A stretch of 64,000 nucleotides of DNA from Inia geoffrensis (lineage: Eukaryota > Chordata > Mammalia > Artiodactyla > Iniidae): the NCBI GenBank assembly GCA_036417435.1, contig CM070903.1, positions 62,038,001 through 62,102,000 of the forward strand, read 5' to 3'. The notes beneath the pieces were generated by a model, which had not been told where the DNA came from, ran no database searches, and worked only from the letters and a program-made list of their open reading frames with translations. Shown here in pieces: positions 10,970 through 23,804 of this stretch (positions within the stretch are counted from its first letter, which is position 1; each line of letters begins with the position of its first letter). The position numbers were made by a program, and so were the translations under genes.

Positions 10970-12886
10970 GCATAACATGTTTGAGATGGAGATCCCTTGG
11001 AAATCTTGTAGTCCAACCTCTTATTTTGTAAATATTGAAGATACTAAGACCAACTAGTTGAATTATATAGATTACTAAGGAGAGAAGTTCTAAGAAGAAA
11101 TAAAGTACAAACTCTTTGCTCCTAAGGCTGAAGATCATGAGAAAAATACCATCTCATTTTGTGTGGGTGAGCTCTAGAATGCCAGGCATTTTGTCTCTTT
11201 TTTGGCTAAGTGTACCTCCATTATCTAGGACATAAATGGTACTGTTCAAGTGCCTTTATCAGGAATCAAGAGTTTAGTGTACCACCAATAAATTGAATTT
11301 GCAAGGTGTCCTTTGGGTAGAACCATTAAGAATTTTTTTAAAACTTATCAATAAATGACGCAATGAATTTTGATAAAGTGGTAATATGAACATTTCAATC
11401 TTATCTTCGATTCGGGGGGTGGGAAATACAGAAGCAATGTTTCATTTATAAAACCCTGTTCCAATAAAGCTGAGCAGAAGGATGGCTTGTAACGGAATTT
11501 TCCAGCCAAGGTCTCGAAGGGCCCCCAACAGGATTTCTCTGTTTGTGGGTGCTGTCCTCTAACAATCTATTCCTTTCCAGACACTCCTTGGAAACCAAAG
11601 ATTTATGTCATTCTCTTCATATTTTAAAAATGAAATTGATCTTGGTTAAAGAAAAAATGAAAACTGAAAGCTTCTCTATTGCAGGTACCAATGCTGCCTG
11701 GACAAACACCTCATTAATATATCTATTCTGAAGACATCACCAATGACTTTGCCTCTGCAGCATTCTTACCATTATTTGGACATTTCTAGAAATTAAGCTC
11801 ACTACAGGCATTTGTGAAGATGAGTTGTGATCAGACAGAGGACTAAAAGGTAAATAAACACTCTTTGTCAGGTTATAAAGGGTAAGCGGACCCTCATATA
11901 AGTGACATAAATGTCCTGCTCAATTTCCAGACTAAAGGAAAAGTTACATGAACTAAAACCATTTTTTTAAAAAAAATTACTATTCACTTAGTAATTCTGA
12001 AATGCTTTCTTCTCTTTGAATATATTCAAACAAGTCGGTATCAGAGCATTTCATTGATAGCTTATCAAACCACAGAATAGAACAGGAAGACTGAATAAAA
12101 GGGCTTTCCTAAGGGAGCTCCAGGGTCACTGTTCTATAAAAACATATGAACATATTACTATAAACTCATCTTCACAGGAAGTCACCCAGCTTAATAAGCA
12201 CAGACCTACAAGTTAATATTAAAATTCACTTTGATATCAGCAGCAACAAAGCTGATCCAACTAGGAGCTATTACATAAAACCCTTATTGTCATATTCGTC
12301 ATCACCACTCTCAATAGAGACCACTGCCAGCACCAAGAAACCCTCAGTTCACCTCAGGAAATATGCTACACAGACAGCCATCCCAATAACAATACAGCGG
12401 TGAGATGGCCCTGTTTATTTTATCAGAATGGCACTCCCTTAATTTTTCAATTCTCTTTATTGATGTCCTCTTTCATGTATAGATCTATTAGATTCTACTT
12501 CCTCTACTGTCTTCCCAGGAATTGGTGCTTGCCAACTACAATAAGTTGTTTTGACAACTTGTCTAGCTATACAATACTCTGTTTCTTTCCCTCTGCAGTC
12601 TTTTTGGCCTCAAATGAGTGCCTTCAAAATATAGCAGAGACTATCTAACCAAACTATGCAACAGGGGGAAAAAACAGCTTTCTATGAGTAAGCACCATCC
12701 TGCCAAAACCACAATCTTTCCTGTGCTCATAGTTATCTTTCTTTTTCTCTTTATTTTTGTGGATAAATTCCCGTTGCTATCTTGTCTACTCCTGTCTTAA
12801 TAAGGAATGACTGCCGTGACTACCCCCATCTAGCTTATGCCATTCACCGCCAGCACCTCTGCTCTCCTCGTGTGCTTCAAGAAGAA
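10970..12886. other. Unrecognised AT-rich sequence
   Basis: No gene or assignable repeat was seen. Short reading frames at 11543-11731 and 12400-12800 overlap nothing recognisable and lack domain features. Confidence 0.5.
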
Positions 12887-12961
12887 CTGATTAGCACTTT
12901 GCATAATTAACCTGATTAGCACTGTGCATAATCAAACTGATTAGCACTTTGCATAATTAAA
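12887..12961. repeat. Three-copy 25-bp tandem repeat
   Basis: Copies lie at 12887-12911, 12912-12936 and 12937-12961, each starting ctgattagcac. Copies 1 and 3 both read tttgcataattaa after that; copy 2 has tgtgcataatcaa. The period is exactly 25 bases. An AAT-rich stretch follows from about 12964. Each unit contains an octamer-like or POU-homeodomain-like core, but function is unknown. Confidence 0.95.
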
Positions 12962-13384
12962 AAGAAATAATAATAATAACAATAATAAGCACTAAGTAAT
13001 ATCAAAAGCTGTTAGTCCCACAGCCCTTTGGTTACCTCCAAGATGAGTTCAGTGCAGCATATTTTACACCTTCACGTTGAAATCTTTTCTTTAACTCAAA
13101 AGTCAAGAAAATAAATCAAAATGCTTTCAAACCATAGACCCATTATTATTTTTCCTATCCCTATCAGTTACCAAAGTAATCAGTTCTTGTCCATGCATGC
13201 CTCCCTCAGTTTCAGTCTTGCATATTTTACCCATGCCAAAATGGAGAAAATGTGGATATAAAACCAAATCAATGAAAAATATTTGGAACAAAATTGGAAC
13301 CAAGATGTATGCTGATTCTCTAGCTATATAATTCTCCCATACACTGTTTCTCAGTAATAATGAGGTATACAAAAAGAACTGGAC
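12962..13384. other. AAT-rich tract then unrecognised sequence
   Basis: A short AAT/AAC microsatellite (about 12964-12990) is followed by sequence without a recognisable repeat or gene. Confidence 0.5.
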
Positions 13385-13605
13385 AATCTGTCAGGAAAAT
13401 CTGGCTCTGACGCTTACTGTGTGACCTTGGCTAAGTCATTTAACTTCTCAGAACTTCAGTTTCTTCACTTGTAAAATGTAAATAATAATGCCAGTTCTAC
13501 AACCTTAAGCGTTGTTATGAAAATAAAATAAGACTAATTCAGAAAGATACTTTGCAAACTATAAGGTATAAGGCATACATGAGGTATTCCATTCTGTCCC
13601 TAAAC
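13385..13605 (+). repeat. MIR SINE, plus strand
   Basis: It reads 'ctggctctgacgcttactg', 'tgtgaccttggctaagtca', 'cagtttcttcacttgtaaaa' and 'aataataatgcc', a good match to the MIR core and 3' half. Confidence 0.85.
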
Positions 13606-13944
13606 CTCTTATTCCCTAAATTTTATTTCATACCATGGAAACCTTACACATTATGAATAATAATAAAATTTTATATTCCTAATACCTTAGAATTAAAAAG
13701 TTATAAAGTCTTTTGCATACTTTATCTTATTTCCTATTTAATGGCTAAATGCGATTAAATTTTGACTTGGAGTTATAATTTAACTTTAGTCATTATTGTA
13801 TCCATCACAGGCCTCATTTGTGTTTCCACAGAGGTTAAAATCAAGCTGTTGCTGCAAATTCATAAGAGAATAGAAGAAAATCTAGTATATTTCTATTAGC
13901 TTGGGACTTCAACTTAGAGAATTCTGCAACTCTGCTTTTCTCCA

Positions 13945-14262
13945 CTCCACCATAGACAATCATCTGCTCCTCATGACCTTCAAGCCTTATTACTTCAGTT
14001 CCACCTTCCTCCAAGAAACCAACTCAGGCCCTCTTTAATCAGAATTTCTCTCTTTCTCTCTCATGCTCTCGTAATATTTTATCTGTAACTCTACTTTGTA
14101 CAATTTGCTATGTATTAAGTATGTGTACAGTTGATTCCTCTAGAAACTAGGAGCTCCTAGAAAGAAACTGCTCTGCTTACTTATCTTTGCCCCCAAAATA
14201 GCTGCCACAAGAAGTGATGCACGTGGTAAGCACTCAACACATTTGTTACTTGAGAAAACTGG
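13945..14262 (+). repeat. L2 LINE 3' end, plus strand
   Basis: The C/T-rich start, 'accttcctccaagaaacc', a C/T-rich middle and the closing 'gtggtaagcactcaacac' follow the layout of the L2 3' end. It is diverged and edges are approximate. Confidence 0.7.
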
Positions 14263-14439
14263 ACAGCAAAGTATTTTTTTTTCACTACACACTTATCATA
14301 CAACTGCTATATGCGAACCTGAGGAATTGCTTCACTAACTGTTTTCTGGAGACTACAAAGGTATTGACATACCCATAACCACTTTGCTGACCATTAAAAT
14401 ATTTAATGTATGTGATATTATGTTTCATTTATTTATCAA

Positions 14440-14580
14440 CTCAATCATTCACTTAGTCATTCAAAAATAAATGTGAGTGCTTACCAAGTGCTAGGCATTA
14501 TGCTAAACATTTAATATAGCATTGATGAAGTTCAAAAGGAACTGTGGGTTCCTCTCAAGGAGCTTATAGTATACATCACT
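14440..14580 (-). repeat. L2 LINE 3' end, minus strand
   Basis: It reads 'gtgagtgcttaccaagtgct', 'aggcattatgctaaac' and 'tctcaaggagcttatagtat', the reverse complement of the L2 tail and adjoining segment. Confidence 0.7.
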
Positions 14581-17020
14581 TTTAAGGAGCCTGTGGCAGT
14601 CTTTAAGAGGCTGGGGTGGAGAAGTATGGAAGGGGAACCTTAAAGTAGCCAAGATGATCAATTGCAAGGTACCCACCATGGAGCCACTAAGCTTCTATCG
14701 ACCTAAAGGAAAGGAACCCAAATAAATAGTATTTCTGGGCCAATCACCCATTTTACAATTCATTTAATTCAAGAAAGAAAATGCTGCTGTGGAGATTATT
14801 CAAGTCCAAATGTTCCTGGTGAAGGTGCTTCCAGTAATTCTGGGAAAGAAGCCAATCCTCTAGTTTTATATGTAAATATTTTAAAAACACACACATATAT
14901 ATAAGCACAAAGGAAAGGTCAGGAAGACGTAAGTCTTTTAAAATCTATTTTAATGTTTTTTTTTTCTATAACTGTCCACAAAAGTTTGGGCTTTTCATAG
15001 CCTTACATTTTCTTTTACACAATACACCTGCTTTTTTTTTTTTCCTAAACTAAATATTTCTTCCACCTAATGACTCTCTTTATTAGACAGCATCTAATTT
15101 GCATACATTTACATACAATTTAACTGCCAGCTTGTGAGAACAAAGAAATGGCTCTGTATTGTACTGAAGGACAATAATCAGTAAAGGAAGGTATAAAAAC
15201 CAACCAGCTCGGAGACTGTGTAAGCTCTTTGTTTCAGATATATCAGGCTCTTTTATTTATTTTTTTAAAAAAACATACCAGTTAAAAGGGGCAAAAATTA
15301 TTTCATCAAACAATGAAAGAAAGATACAGCACTACTTTGTTTAACTGCCCATTTCCTCCCCAGCTTGGTTACTACAATTCAGGGGTCCAAGTTCCCTGAA
15401 TATACTATAATTTCGTTTATTAGATTTGATGGATTCAATCCCTTCACATATTTTTTGTTTCTGAGACTTATACCTAAAACAACCTGGGATTCCACTGTGA
15501 TAAAGCTCTGCTCTGATGCTAATTTGTGCTGCCACCCTCCTTGTTCCCCAGCAAGAAGGGGAGAATATGGCATACTGTTCTCCAGTGAACAATACATACC
15601 CTTACCCTTAGCAAGTTAACAGATTTAACTGAGACTTCAGGCTTTTATGTTATGAACCAGCTCTTTAAAAGAGGTTTTTTTTTTCAGTGTCCACTGAGGA
15701 GTAGATGAGAAAGGAGGTCTTGAACACAGGGAGGGAGTATATGCTGGTGAAAGAGAAATTAGAGGTAAAAGAGTATTTGAGTTAACTGTTTCTCCACTTA
15801 GAAATGCTTTCCCTTTGTAAATCTCCAAACTTCTCATTTGAAAGTGAATTCACATACTCTGTGACACAGGCTAAGTCACAAGTCACCTTGGCTCTACTAT
15901 GGGCCTCTCATCCTTGATGCATAGAGAGGGAGATTAGGGGAAGCAATCTTGAAGAGTCTGGTCAGGTGTTCTGTAAATATTAACTATTGAAAACACAAGA
16001 AATAAGTAATAAAACTGGTCACAGTCAACTGAATTTAAACACTAGAGGGATTAAAGTCTTTGAAATCCCATGTGTAAAATATCACAAAAATAAAATATGA
16101 TATACAAAAATACTTCAAAATTATAACAAGTGATACAAATGTAAAGCATGATATAGGGCAAACTGAAAATCATAAAGCCACATATGAACTGGCCCCATAG
16201 GCTTGATGGAAGTATTTGTGACTGGGTGCTGAAAGTGGTCATGAGAAATGGCACTTCTTTGGAAATAACATTTAATATCATTAATTTGGCCTGTTTTCTG
16301 CAACTGATAATGCAGATTTACAATTTTAATGACCAAAAGAGGTGTGAACTTGTCAGTGATAAGTGAAGAAATTCTACCACTCTGTGGGGTTGCAGAATGC
16401 CTACATGATTTGGAACCTTCAGCAGTCCAACAGATTGCACAATCTCTACCAGCAATCTTGAAGCATGTCTGATTTTCCACCTGGTGAGAAGAAGCCTGAG
16501 TTAGAGACTTGTATTAATGCTGGAGTGCTGGCATAGACCATGTCTGCCAACTTCTTAACCCGTAAGCAATTATGAAAAATGATGATAAAAAATAGCACTT
16601 AAAAGAAATGTTTAGACACTGTCCTTTTAAAAACCTTAGGTATTCACTAGATTTTTGTCACTAGAACAAATAGGCAGGAAGGTGTTGACACCCTGAAAAC
16701 CACAGCTTACTTCTAAAAATGTCCTTAAACTCCAGGGAACCTGGCTCCGTCTTCTAAACTCCTTACTCCACAAGGGAATGAGACAGTCACCTCACGAGTG
16801 TTCATCAGTAAGTTTTACTGTCCTTTCAGAGATTATAAGTTTCACTTGAAAGTTCTATTTCTGAGGCTCATTGGATCTCTCTAGTTAATATAAATTTGAG
16901 GTAGTACTTATTTTCATGTCATGGAATATTATCTGCTGGTACCCAGCATCAGACCTATTTTCTACACTCTAATGTATTAAATTCTGCCTTGTTTGTTTGT
17001 AAAGCATCTCTTAATACTAA
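14581..17020. other. Mostly unique sequence, no gene seen
   Basis: No repeat could be assigned with confidence. A perfect octamer ATTTGCAT lies at 15097-15104. The stretch 16121-16480 is open on the minus strand for 119 codons, but the translation has no recognisable domain, signal or repeat and no splice context. I treat it as non-coding. The block near 16180-16345 looks non-repetitive and could be a conserved non-coding element. Confidence 0.5.
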
Positions 17021-17130
17021 CTCAGCCAATGTCACCTGTGCTGGAGGTGGTTAAGATCCACCTCCCCAAACATGTTACCACGGTGACAAAGTAGTGACCT
17101 AATTTGCACACACCTGCTGGGTTAATTGGG
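17021..17130. promoter_or_regulatory. Cluster of symmetric regulatory-like motifs
   Basis: Within 110 bases lie CCAAT (17026-17030), two CACCTG E-boxes (17033-17038, 17111-17116), an inverted repeat ggaggtgg/ccacctcc (17043-17050, 17058-17065) and a near-palindrome GTTACCACGGTGAC (17074-17087) resembling the RFX X-box. The block is richer in GC than its surroundings and non-repetitive. That it is an enhancer is only an inference; no promoter or transcript is visible. Confidence 0.3.
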
Positions 17131-17659
17131 CCAAAATGAAAGATGATGTATATGCTCAAACTCCAAAACTGATTTTTTCCTCAAAATTAAACATTTGATT
17201 TTTTTAAATTAGCAGTTTCTAAAGCTCAGTAAGGTACTCCAGGTGTGCATTTGCCAGTTAATATACCCTGAATGTTTCATGACACTTGAGGAGCAAAATA
17301 TATTGAGTAATGATTACAAATCTTTTATGTATTTTCTGTGTGCAATCATTAGTACGAGTAAGTGGTCTCAATCACTGTGCCTGAGGGTTGGGCCACTGCC
17401 TCAAAGCTAATAGGGACATCAGAACTGTGGCAAGTTAACATGCAGAGTCTGAGCCACGTCTAAAAGTGCAAGTTTGCTTTGGAGAAAGCTGCTCTCCATA
17501 GCCTGCAGCAGCCTGCAACACCTCCTCGACAAAAAAGGCTCTTACCCCTGCTTTACCTCCTCCCAACTCTTTGTACTCATCCTTCCCAGACCACTGAATA
17601 GCTTTCCTTTGAGCCATATAAAGTTATATACCAAGAATTGATAGGATATGAACAAACAG
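17131..17659. other. Unrecognised sequence
   Basis: No gene or assignable repeat. A locally GC-richer patch at 17440-17600 shows no CpG enrichment and no domain in any frame. Confidence 0.45.
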
Positions 17660-18228
17660 ACACTCCATGAGACTGCTGGTAAAGTCACAGCAATGCGTAG
17701 GTGGTATAGCTAGATGCGTGAAAAGCTTGAAAAATGTGTATATCTTTGACTCAGCTATTCTACTTGTAATAACTTGTCCTAAGGACATCATCAGAGATGT
17801 TCATAAGAATGTGCACACAATGATATTAATCAACAGGTTATTTGTAATAGAAAAAAACTGGAAGCAACTTACATGTCCAAGAACAAGAGATTGGCTAAAT
17901 TATTTTAACACATCCACTGTATGGGATACTATACAATCAATAAAAAAAAAATCATTCCAGAGAAAAATTATTTATTAACAGAAACAAATGTTCATAACAT
18001 ACAGCTAGTTGAAAAATCAGAATCCACAATCATGCAAAGAGTATAATCTTATGTATTTTGCATGCATACACAACATACACACATCAAAATGTTAATAATG
18101 ATTTTTTCTAAGTAGTAATAATAACATCAAGGGTGGTTTTATTGTCTTCTTTCTACCTTTTTGTGTTTTCCAAATAGCTTTACTATGATGGTGTGTTACT
18201 TTTATAATAGTAAAAATGAATATTCTAT
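17660..18228 (+). mobile_element. Old L1 LINE 3' end (L1M-type)
   Basis: It reads 'gactcagctattctactt', 'aaaaaaactggaagcaac', 'ttacatgtccaagaac' and 'attggctaaatta', followed by the T-rich L1M 3' UTR ending 'ttacttttataatag'. These are the C-terminal ORF2 and 3' UTR parts of an old mammalian L1. It is 5'-truncated and frameshifted, and no target duplication could be fixed. Confidence 0.8.
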
Positions 18229-19079
18229 TAAAAATCAAGTGAAGGATAGGAAAAAGCTAAATCGCATTTCTCAGTTCCTCTCCCTCACTTAGATTCACAT
18301 TTCATCTGTCCTTACTTCTCCCCAAGTCAATTCCAGCCATAAATATAATAGATGTTAAACTGAATAATGTTCTTTTATTGGTAAATATTCAACTTTCTAA
18401 CTAAATGGCTACTTTACTTATTTACAAACCTTACAAAGATGTCAGCTAACAGAACTGTTAGAGTCTCCAGGCTGCTTTTCAAGCTTAGAAAAACCATACA
18501 AAATAATTGCCTTTTAGTAATGATGATGACTTGAAGTGAACTTTTCAAGGAACTTTTCATCACCTGGCTACTGCGTCCTGCTTAAATTAGAACGTTCACA
18601 TTTTTATTTTATTTGTACATTTATAGGTCTTACTGATAAGTAAGTGCTTTTCTTAAGTAAGTAAAATTAACGTTGCCATATGAACTGAAATTGCAGTTAA
18701 AGGTATCTCGCTAGGGGTTTGATTTATTCCATGATGCTTTCGCTGATTTAATCATTGCTTAGATTATCAAAATATAATAATTTATTCTCATAAGTAAAAA
18801 AGTTTCTTGGGATTTTCCTATGTCATAAAAAATAGACATCAGTGACTGATAAATAAAGAAAAATATGTCGATTTTAACATTTCAGTTCTCATTCTACCAG
18901 TTTTTTTTTACGTTAGTGCTGACCTCTGCCTTCCTAAGGAACTCAAGGGACAAAAAAAAGTCTGTTTTTTCAAGTGATAAAATAGAAATTGTTTAATAAA
19001 TTTCCCCAAAATGTGTTAATAATTAAAAAATATATATATAGTGTACAAAAATAAATTTTCATTGAATTAAACCTATAAA
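18229..19079. other. Unrecognised AT-rich sequence
   Basis: No gene or clear repeat was found. The right part may be the diverged start of the following L1. Confidence 0.45.
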
Positions 19080-20098
19080 TATTCAAAAAGACTAAATCAC
19101 AAATGTACTAGAAGAAAATATGGGTAATTTGTATTGAATAGTCTACATTATAAAAGAAATGATTGATAAATGCAGCTACATAAAAAAACCATAACAAAAG
19201 TCAAAAAGCAAATTAAAAAACTGAGAAATATTTTAAAACCTATTACAAAAAAGTGTTATTTTCCATATACAAAGAGGTTATACAAATCAATCATCAATAG
19301 AAGACGAAAAAGAAAAAAAAAAAACCTATAGCAAAAATGGAAAGTATTTAACAGCCTCTCACGGAAAAAGAAATACAAATAGCAAAATTTTTAAATGGTG
19401 TTTAGTCCAACTAATAAATAAATAAATGCAAATCAATGCAGTGATTAAATATCATTTTCACTTTTCAAACTAGAACAAAAAATTTGTTAAAGCCAAGTAT
19501 TGGTAAGGCTTAAGAAAGTAGGTATTCTCATACACAGTTGTTAGAAGTATATATTAGTACAATGTTTTTAAAGGAAGATTTTTAAAAGCTATCAAAATTT
19601 TAATTATACAAGTATACATAAGAAATTATACTATGTATACATTAGAATAAATACAAGATATACTTAGAAGGCTGTTTGTTGTAATAGTTTTTGAAGAGGG
19701 AAGAAACTGAAAATAACCAAGTGTCCATAAATTAGACCATGGTTAAATACATTTTGTTACACTCATAAAATACAAATATTAGGAAGCTATAAAAAAGATG
19801 ATATAGCATAATATATTACAGTATAAATTCTATAAAATCTCTAAGACATAGTATTAAAAAGAAAACGAAATACAAAGAAAACTTGAATGGTGTGATTCCT
19901 GCTCATTTTTAAAATGTAGGTATATAGGTACATTTTTGTACATGTACACTTGAAACTGTCTATCTCTAGTAATAGTACTATAAGTTGGTAAAAACATACT
20001 TTTCATTTTACATCTTTGTGTACCATTTTATTTTTAAAAATTTTCACTATGTGCATGTATTTTAAAAATAAAAATAGCAAAAAAAATTGTGGTAGATG
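19080..20098 (+). mobile_element. Old L1 LINE, ORF2 3' part and 3' UTR
   Basis: An A-rich ORF2-like stretch ('aaaccataacaaaagtcaaa', 'atacaaagaggttatacaaa') leads into 'ccaagtgtccataaattaga', 'ccatggttaaatacatt' and a T/A-rich L1M 3' UTR. Stops and frameshifts are frequent, so it is inactive. The left edge is uncertain. Confidence 0.75.
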
Positions 20099-22109
20099 GT
20101 GAAAAGTGAAATAAAGAGTACTGCATTTCTGAGTTCTTCACTCTGCACTTGTCTAGTCCTATTCAACTTCACTATGTTTCCATTTCTGCATATGTAAAAT
20201 AATTGAATTATACTAAAAAGATAACGCAAATTTTCTTATAGTTCTAACAGTTTATACTTTTAGATCTTAATAATCCAATACAGAACAGTGGAAAAATATG
20301 TTTGAGATTTAAATATCTATTTTGAGCATCTGTAGTTACTACAGTGAACAAAGCTCTATTTGGTACTTTGTAGACAGACTGTAGTCATGTCTTTATGACA
20401 ACAGAAAACAATGTATTATGATGAAAATCTTGATAAGCTGAAAAAACTAAACATTATCTTAAATACTACACTCATGGTACAAGTAGTGCTTCTAGGTCTT
20501 CACAGTTTAGTTCTGCACAGGTGCTGAAACATGCCAAACAAGACTGATCAGAAATATGTTTCTTATATAATTAATTCATTGCCAACTTTTAGTATTGGCC
20601 CTGGAGTTTTCTTGAACCTATTCTTGATATATGCTCTCAAATATACAACTTGAGTAGAACAAAAGGTCAAAATTGGTTTATAATTCAGATATATTTTATC
20701 ACAAACACTCTTTAACACTTTGTGATATTCTGTAACATTATAGTGCATGCTTACAAGTTATAAAAAGTACTCTGTATCTTTTTAATTTGTGGTATTTGAA
20801 GCTTCAGTATGATAATGGCCTTCTTCCATTGTGGCTTAATATCCTTGACACTTGGATAGTTGCTTTTAAAAGCCAAATACCTCAGTCATGGTTGGATGAC
20901 AAATTGTATGGTTACCTAAGCTACATAGTGAAAATTGTGCACTGTAGTATTTCTGAGAAAGAAAGTAGTTCTTGCCTTCATTTTTGGTTTCCGTTACTGT
21001 GATAAGAACAGAATTATGGGAATTTCTGTGGTAATACTCAATGATATAACTGTTAACAGTGTTGTGTTATCAATCATACCACAGTTTGGTTTATAAATAA
21101 GAATGCAGGTAAAGCCTAGCAAAAATTATATTGAGAGATTTTTAGTTCCTCTACTCAGAAAAAAAATTTAAACCCTTTCTTCTAAAAACCATTTCTGAAA
21201 ATGTTATTTGGCTTTATTTTTCAAATGTTCACAATAGAGTGTGTACTTCCTTGTGCATTTTTTTTCATATGGTATCATCCTGAGTCCTGGTAATACTGTC
21301 ATCTGTTATAGCAGCAAGCAATGGGAAAATAATAATGCCGTGAGTACAATGTTGATTAGACACTTAAACTTGGGAAAATTCAATCAAATCTCATCGGTTT
21401 CAGTAATTTACCACCACACGTCCTTGTCTAGTTATGGAAAACAATTTAATTTTGAATGAAGTATTTGGAGAAACTTCTGCTTGAGAATGAAAGTAGAGAT
21501 GAGAAGAACAGATTACTTGTGTTCAATTCAAATGGAAAGATAACTACATATTCCTAAAAAGTTCTATGTTAAATCTTGACCTTGTATGAGACTATTAAAA
21601 AAAATTAAATCTAAGGAAATTCTGTTTGACCTTCCATTTACATTTAAAGCCTTGATATACAGAAATAGAAGAAAAGGAATGATATTACTCCTAGAAAAGA
21701 TGATTTTCCAAAGGGAGAAATGATTGTTCAAGGATTCCTGTGGCTCCTCTACCAATCCTTGGCATCAAAGTGGGCAATGGAATTGATAAGGGCAGCTAAG
21801 AGTAACAATAAATCCAGTCCCTCTCTTTGTGGCCTAACTAACTTTGGCTTTCACAAATAAGAAGTCTGTAAAATTTTAGGAAGATATAATTAAGCTTCTT
21901 TAATCCATCCCTGAATGCTTATTTTTGCTGTGTTTACTATCAGGATGAAGAGGAGGGTCAACTGGATGCCCTTGAAGCAGACCTCCTAATTGTACATTGT
22001 TAATAGCTAACAGACAGGACATGCATCCCCTTACTTCCCTACTCTAATACACACACACCTTGGTGGCACAACCTGTAAGAATATAGAGATAAAATTTCTT
22101 GTACTCCAG
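20099..22109. other. Mostly unique sequence, no gene seen
   Basis: No assignable repeat. The stretch 20787-21460 holds two adjacent reading frames of about 70 codons each, without domains, on sequence that is not obviously repetitive. It could be conserved non-coding DNA. I see no splice-site pattern or polyadenylation context that would make it an exon. Confidence 0.45.
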
Positions 22110-22425
22110 ATCTTTCCTTGACTGGCTCCTTCATATTTTTCCACTCTTAGTTCAAGCATTATTTCCACACATAGTCCACCAATGACCACTCTCCACCCCC
22201 CGAGTCATTCTTATTTTTTCTGCTGCACTTTCTGAATAGCCTACACCACTTTCTAAACATATCTTATTTATGTACTTGTTAATTTGTTTATTGTCTCCTC
22301 CCATACACACACACTACCACCCTACTGCCATGTTAACTCCATGAGTTACAGTATCTTAGTCTTGCTGTTCAGAGACAGCAAGATACTTGCTGTATCTCCA
22401 GTGTCTGGAACTAGGTCTGACTTTC
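22110..22425 (+). repeat. L2 LINE 3' end, plus strand
   Basis: It follows the L2 layout: 'ttccttgactggctcctt', a C/T-rich middle, 'gttaactccatgagttac' and 'tctccagtgtctggaac'. A CA-rich patch lies at about 22305-22316. Edges are approximate. Confidence 0.65.
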
Positions 22426-23039
22426 ACCACAGTGTAAGAGTGATCCATACCAGAGAGTAATCTGCAATTTAGCAAAAGGATAGTTTCTTCTCTTTGGTTC
22501 TTATAGCAACAGGAACAAGACAAATCAGAATAGGTTAATTCAATTAATATATTTTGATTGCAAATCATAATTTTGTAAATCAAAATCATTTTCACATTTA
22601 ACTGTATTACTATTTCAGAGGTTACTTAATTTTCATTTCTATTTAATCTTTTTTTTTTTTTTTTGGCAGGGATATCTAATACCTACTTCTAATTTCTTCT
22701 GTCCTATGAGCATACGATTATATTATCCAGAACAGAAGTGCACCAGACAAGCTCCAACTTATAGGAATTTTTCAGTAGATAAGACAGGTCATAATTCATA
22801 TAATTACTAATTATCTATTTTAAAAATTCAAATTGTTGGCTTACTGAGTATTCGTAAAGAAAACACACTTGTAATATCCCACAAACATGAGGTGGAAAGT
22901 ACCAACAAATGTTTCTAATTCTATTCCAATTCTTTTTGGACTGTCTTTACTCTCCACTGCCTCTATTTACTGTCACCCTAATAATACTCCTTACTTACAT
23001 TTTCAACATAAAAACATTTCAACACTTTCGGAATCAACT
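22426..23039. other. Unrecognised sequence
   Basis: No gene or assignable repeat seen. A T run lies at about 22649-22664. Confidence 0.45.
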
Positions 23040-23195
23040 TGGGAGAAGTAGAAAGAATGCAGGTATTTTACTTGAATAGGGCCGAGCTTAAATTCTGTCT
23101 CAGCCACTTACTGGCGCTATAAAGTTAGAAGTTATATTCTCTGAGCTGAGCCTTGCTTTCTCAGTCTGGTCCTGGATACTCATGACTTCCAGTTA
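23040..23195 (+). repeat. MIR SINE, plus strand
   Basis: It reads 'gaatgcaggtattttactt', 'cttaaattctgtctcagcca' and 'cttactggcgct', matching the MIR 5' half and core. The 3' half is weak. Confidence 0.65.
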
Positions 23196-23804
23196 CCACT
23201 TAATGGAGGTGTATTTTTATATACAGCCAGATTCATAACTGTCTAATAAAGACCTTGCCTATGCTAAATATAAAGATTATCACATGGTTTCAACAAACTA
23301 CTATTTAGCACAATGCTTTTGTCACTCTATGACACTAAATTTCAGGTGCATACTTGGCTTATAATATCTGGAGATCATTATGAAAAAATTATGTAACTCA
23401 TAATTTAGGTCATGAGTAAAGTTATTTGAAAATACTATGGACTATAAAAGTACATTTTGTATCTCAACACACATGGATTCACAGAAAAGTTGTATGATAT
23501 CAAAGTCAGTTTTTAATTTTGTACTGCATCTGTGGAGTAACTGTAACCCTGCTGATTACCTGTTCTATGCCTTAAGTTCAGCATCTATAATGAAAAGGAA
23601 GTTTCAGTAGTTTAAGAATATGAAAGAAAATGACTCATAATTCAACTACATCCATAAAAAAATACCAAGGTTTTAAGGCAGCAAGTATTCTACAAATGCT
23701 GAACAGATAAACTTTGTCAACTACAGAGGAGAGAAAGGATTAATGTGTGAGTGTGTAAATAAGCCTTCCATAGTTATTTACTACAGAAACTTTAAGTTAC
23801 ACTC

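Noticed and set aside
12887..12961. Short direct repeats that might suggest a CRISPR-like array
   Set aside because: The three units are contiguous with no spacers and the window is mammalian. It is a small tandem repeat.
16121..16480. 119-codon minus-strand open frame in non-repeat sequence
   Set aside because: No family, signal peptide or motif is recognisable, and no splice or promoter context. A frame of this length is expected by chance in 64 kb.
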